A stretch of DNA of 64,000 bases from Candidatus Thiodiazotropha sp. (ex Codakia rugifera) (GTDB lineage: Bacteria > Pseudomonadota > Gammaproteobacteria > Chromatiales > Chromatiaceae). Every line of letters begins with the position of its first letter. The first letter of the stretch is position 1. The notes beneath the pieces are model-generated. The model was not told the origin of the DNA. It worked only from the letters and a program-made list of their open reading frames with translations, and searched no databases. Location of the stretch: assembly GCA_025656675.1 (NCBI GenBank), contig JAHXHN010000002.1, positions 840,146-904,145 of the forward strand. Direction: 5' to 3'. Made by a program: the position numbers and the translations under genes. Shown in pieces: positions 63,980 to 64,000 of the stretch.

Positions 63980-64000
63980 ATGGCACAGGCGTTCACGAAG
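63980..64000 (+). CDS. Start of a gene cut by the window edge
   Basis: An ATG with a strong GGGAGGAGAG ribosome site begins MAQAFTK before the window ends. The product cannot be told from seven residues. With an FNR-type box upstream and a DNR-like regulator next door, an anaerobic or nitrogen-oxide gene is expected (inference). Confidence 0.5.

Noticed and set aside
1..64000. CRISPR arrays, insertion sequences with transposases, prophage genes
   Set aside because: No regularly spaced direct repeats of CRISPR size, no transposase or integrase frames and no phage structural genes were seen.

Overview
The window looks like a marine, chemolithotrophic, sulfur-oxidising gammaproteobacterium that can respire without oxygen, of the Chromatiales/Sedimenticola/Thiodiazotropha type. 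This is inferred from gene content: flavocytochrome c sulfide dehydrogenase, a membrane-bound formate dehydrogenase, two NosL-like proteins, a DNR/FNR-type regulator with perfect FNR-type boxes, an sps-spp-fruK-ams sucrose operon, and the gammaproteobacterial rimP-nusA-infB-rbfA-truB-rpsO-pnp block. No 16S gene is present, so the taxonomy is not proven.

Layout. (1) 1-13.2 kb: formate oxidation. A minus-strand group (moaA, fdhD, a cut-off HTH gene) diverges from a plus-strand group (DUF3305, DUF3306, polyferredoxin, TorD-like chaperone, small Tat protein, Cys-type formate dehydrogenase alpha, beta, gamma). The plus-strand group ends in a NarI/DsrM-like cytochrome b and a DsrK/HdrD-like Fe-S protein. 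(2) 13.4-18.8 kb: a DUF4399 protein, a repeat-rich intergenic region with a perfect FNR-type box, a nine-haem cytochrome c fused to a cytochrome b, and fccA-fccB. (3) 18.8-21.9 kb: a MOT1-type molybdate/sulfate transporter and a retron-like reverse transcriptase, preceded by a foldable 168-nt element with every part expected of an msr-msd RNA. (4) 21.9-24.7 kb: arsR, a GAPDH and arsJ for organoarsenical export. (5) 24.7-29.0 kb: lutABC lactate oxidation, a MAPEG protein and a TetR regulator.

(6) 29.2-35.2 kb: a run of a small lipoprotein-like gene, FtsX-type ABC permease, ATPase, polytopic Cys/His membrane protein, TlpA-like lipoprotein, TauE/SafE-like protein and two NosL-like proteins, with no nosZ. 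(7) 35.4-41.4 kb: sucrose phosphate synthase, sucrose phosphatase, fructokinase and amylosucrase. (8) 41.4-45.4 kb: an OmpR-type two-component system, a secreted MsrB and a DUF1223 protein. The regulator gene and msrB share an 11-bp-phased triple direct repeat that looks like the regulator's operator. (9) 45.5-54.4 kb: the translation/RNA block, with two terminator-like hairpins in front and a terminator behind. (10) 54.5-64 kb: small proteins, a serine-hydrolase lipoprotein with an ECF sigma/anti-sigma pair, a GGDEF-EAL protein, tRNA-Glu(UUC), a conserved small protein, a Crp/Fnr regulator, and the start of a gene with a perfect FNR-type box upstream.

MoaA, FdhD, the molybdate-type transporter, TorD and the ferredoxin all serve the molybdenum formate dehydrogenase. 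Formate, lactate and sulfide are electron donors. The FNR-type boxes and NosL proteins point to nitrogen oxides as electron acceptors. The strongest candidate for a new system is the retron at 20103-21692. Next are the NosL/ABC/thioredoxin cluster and the formate dehydrogenase with an attached DsrMK-like module.
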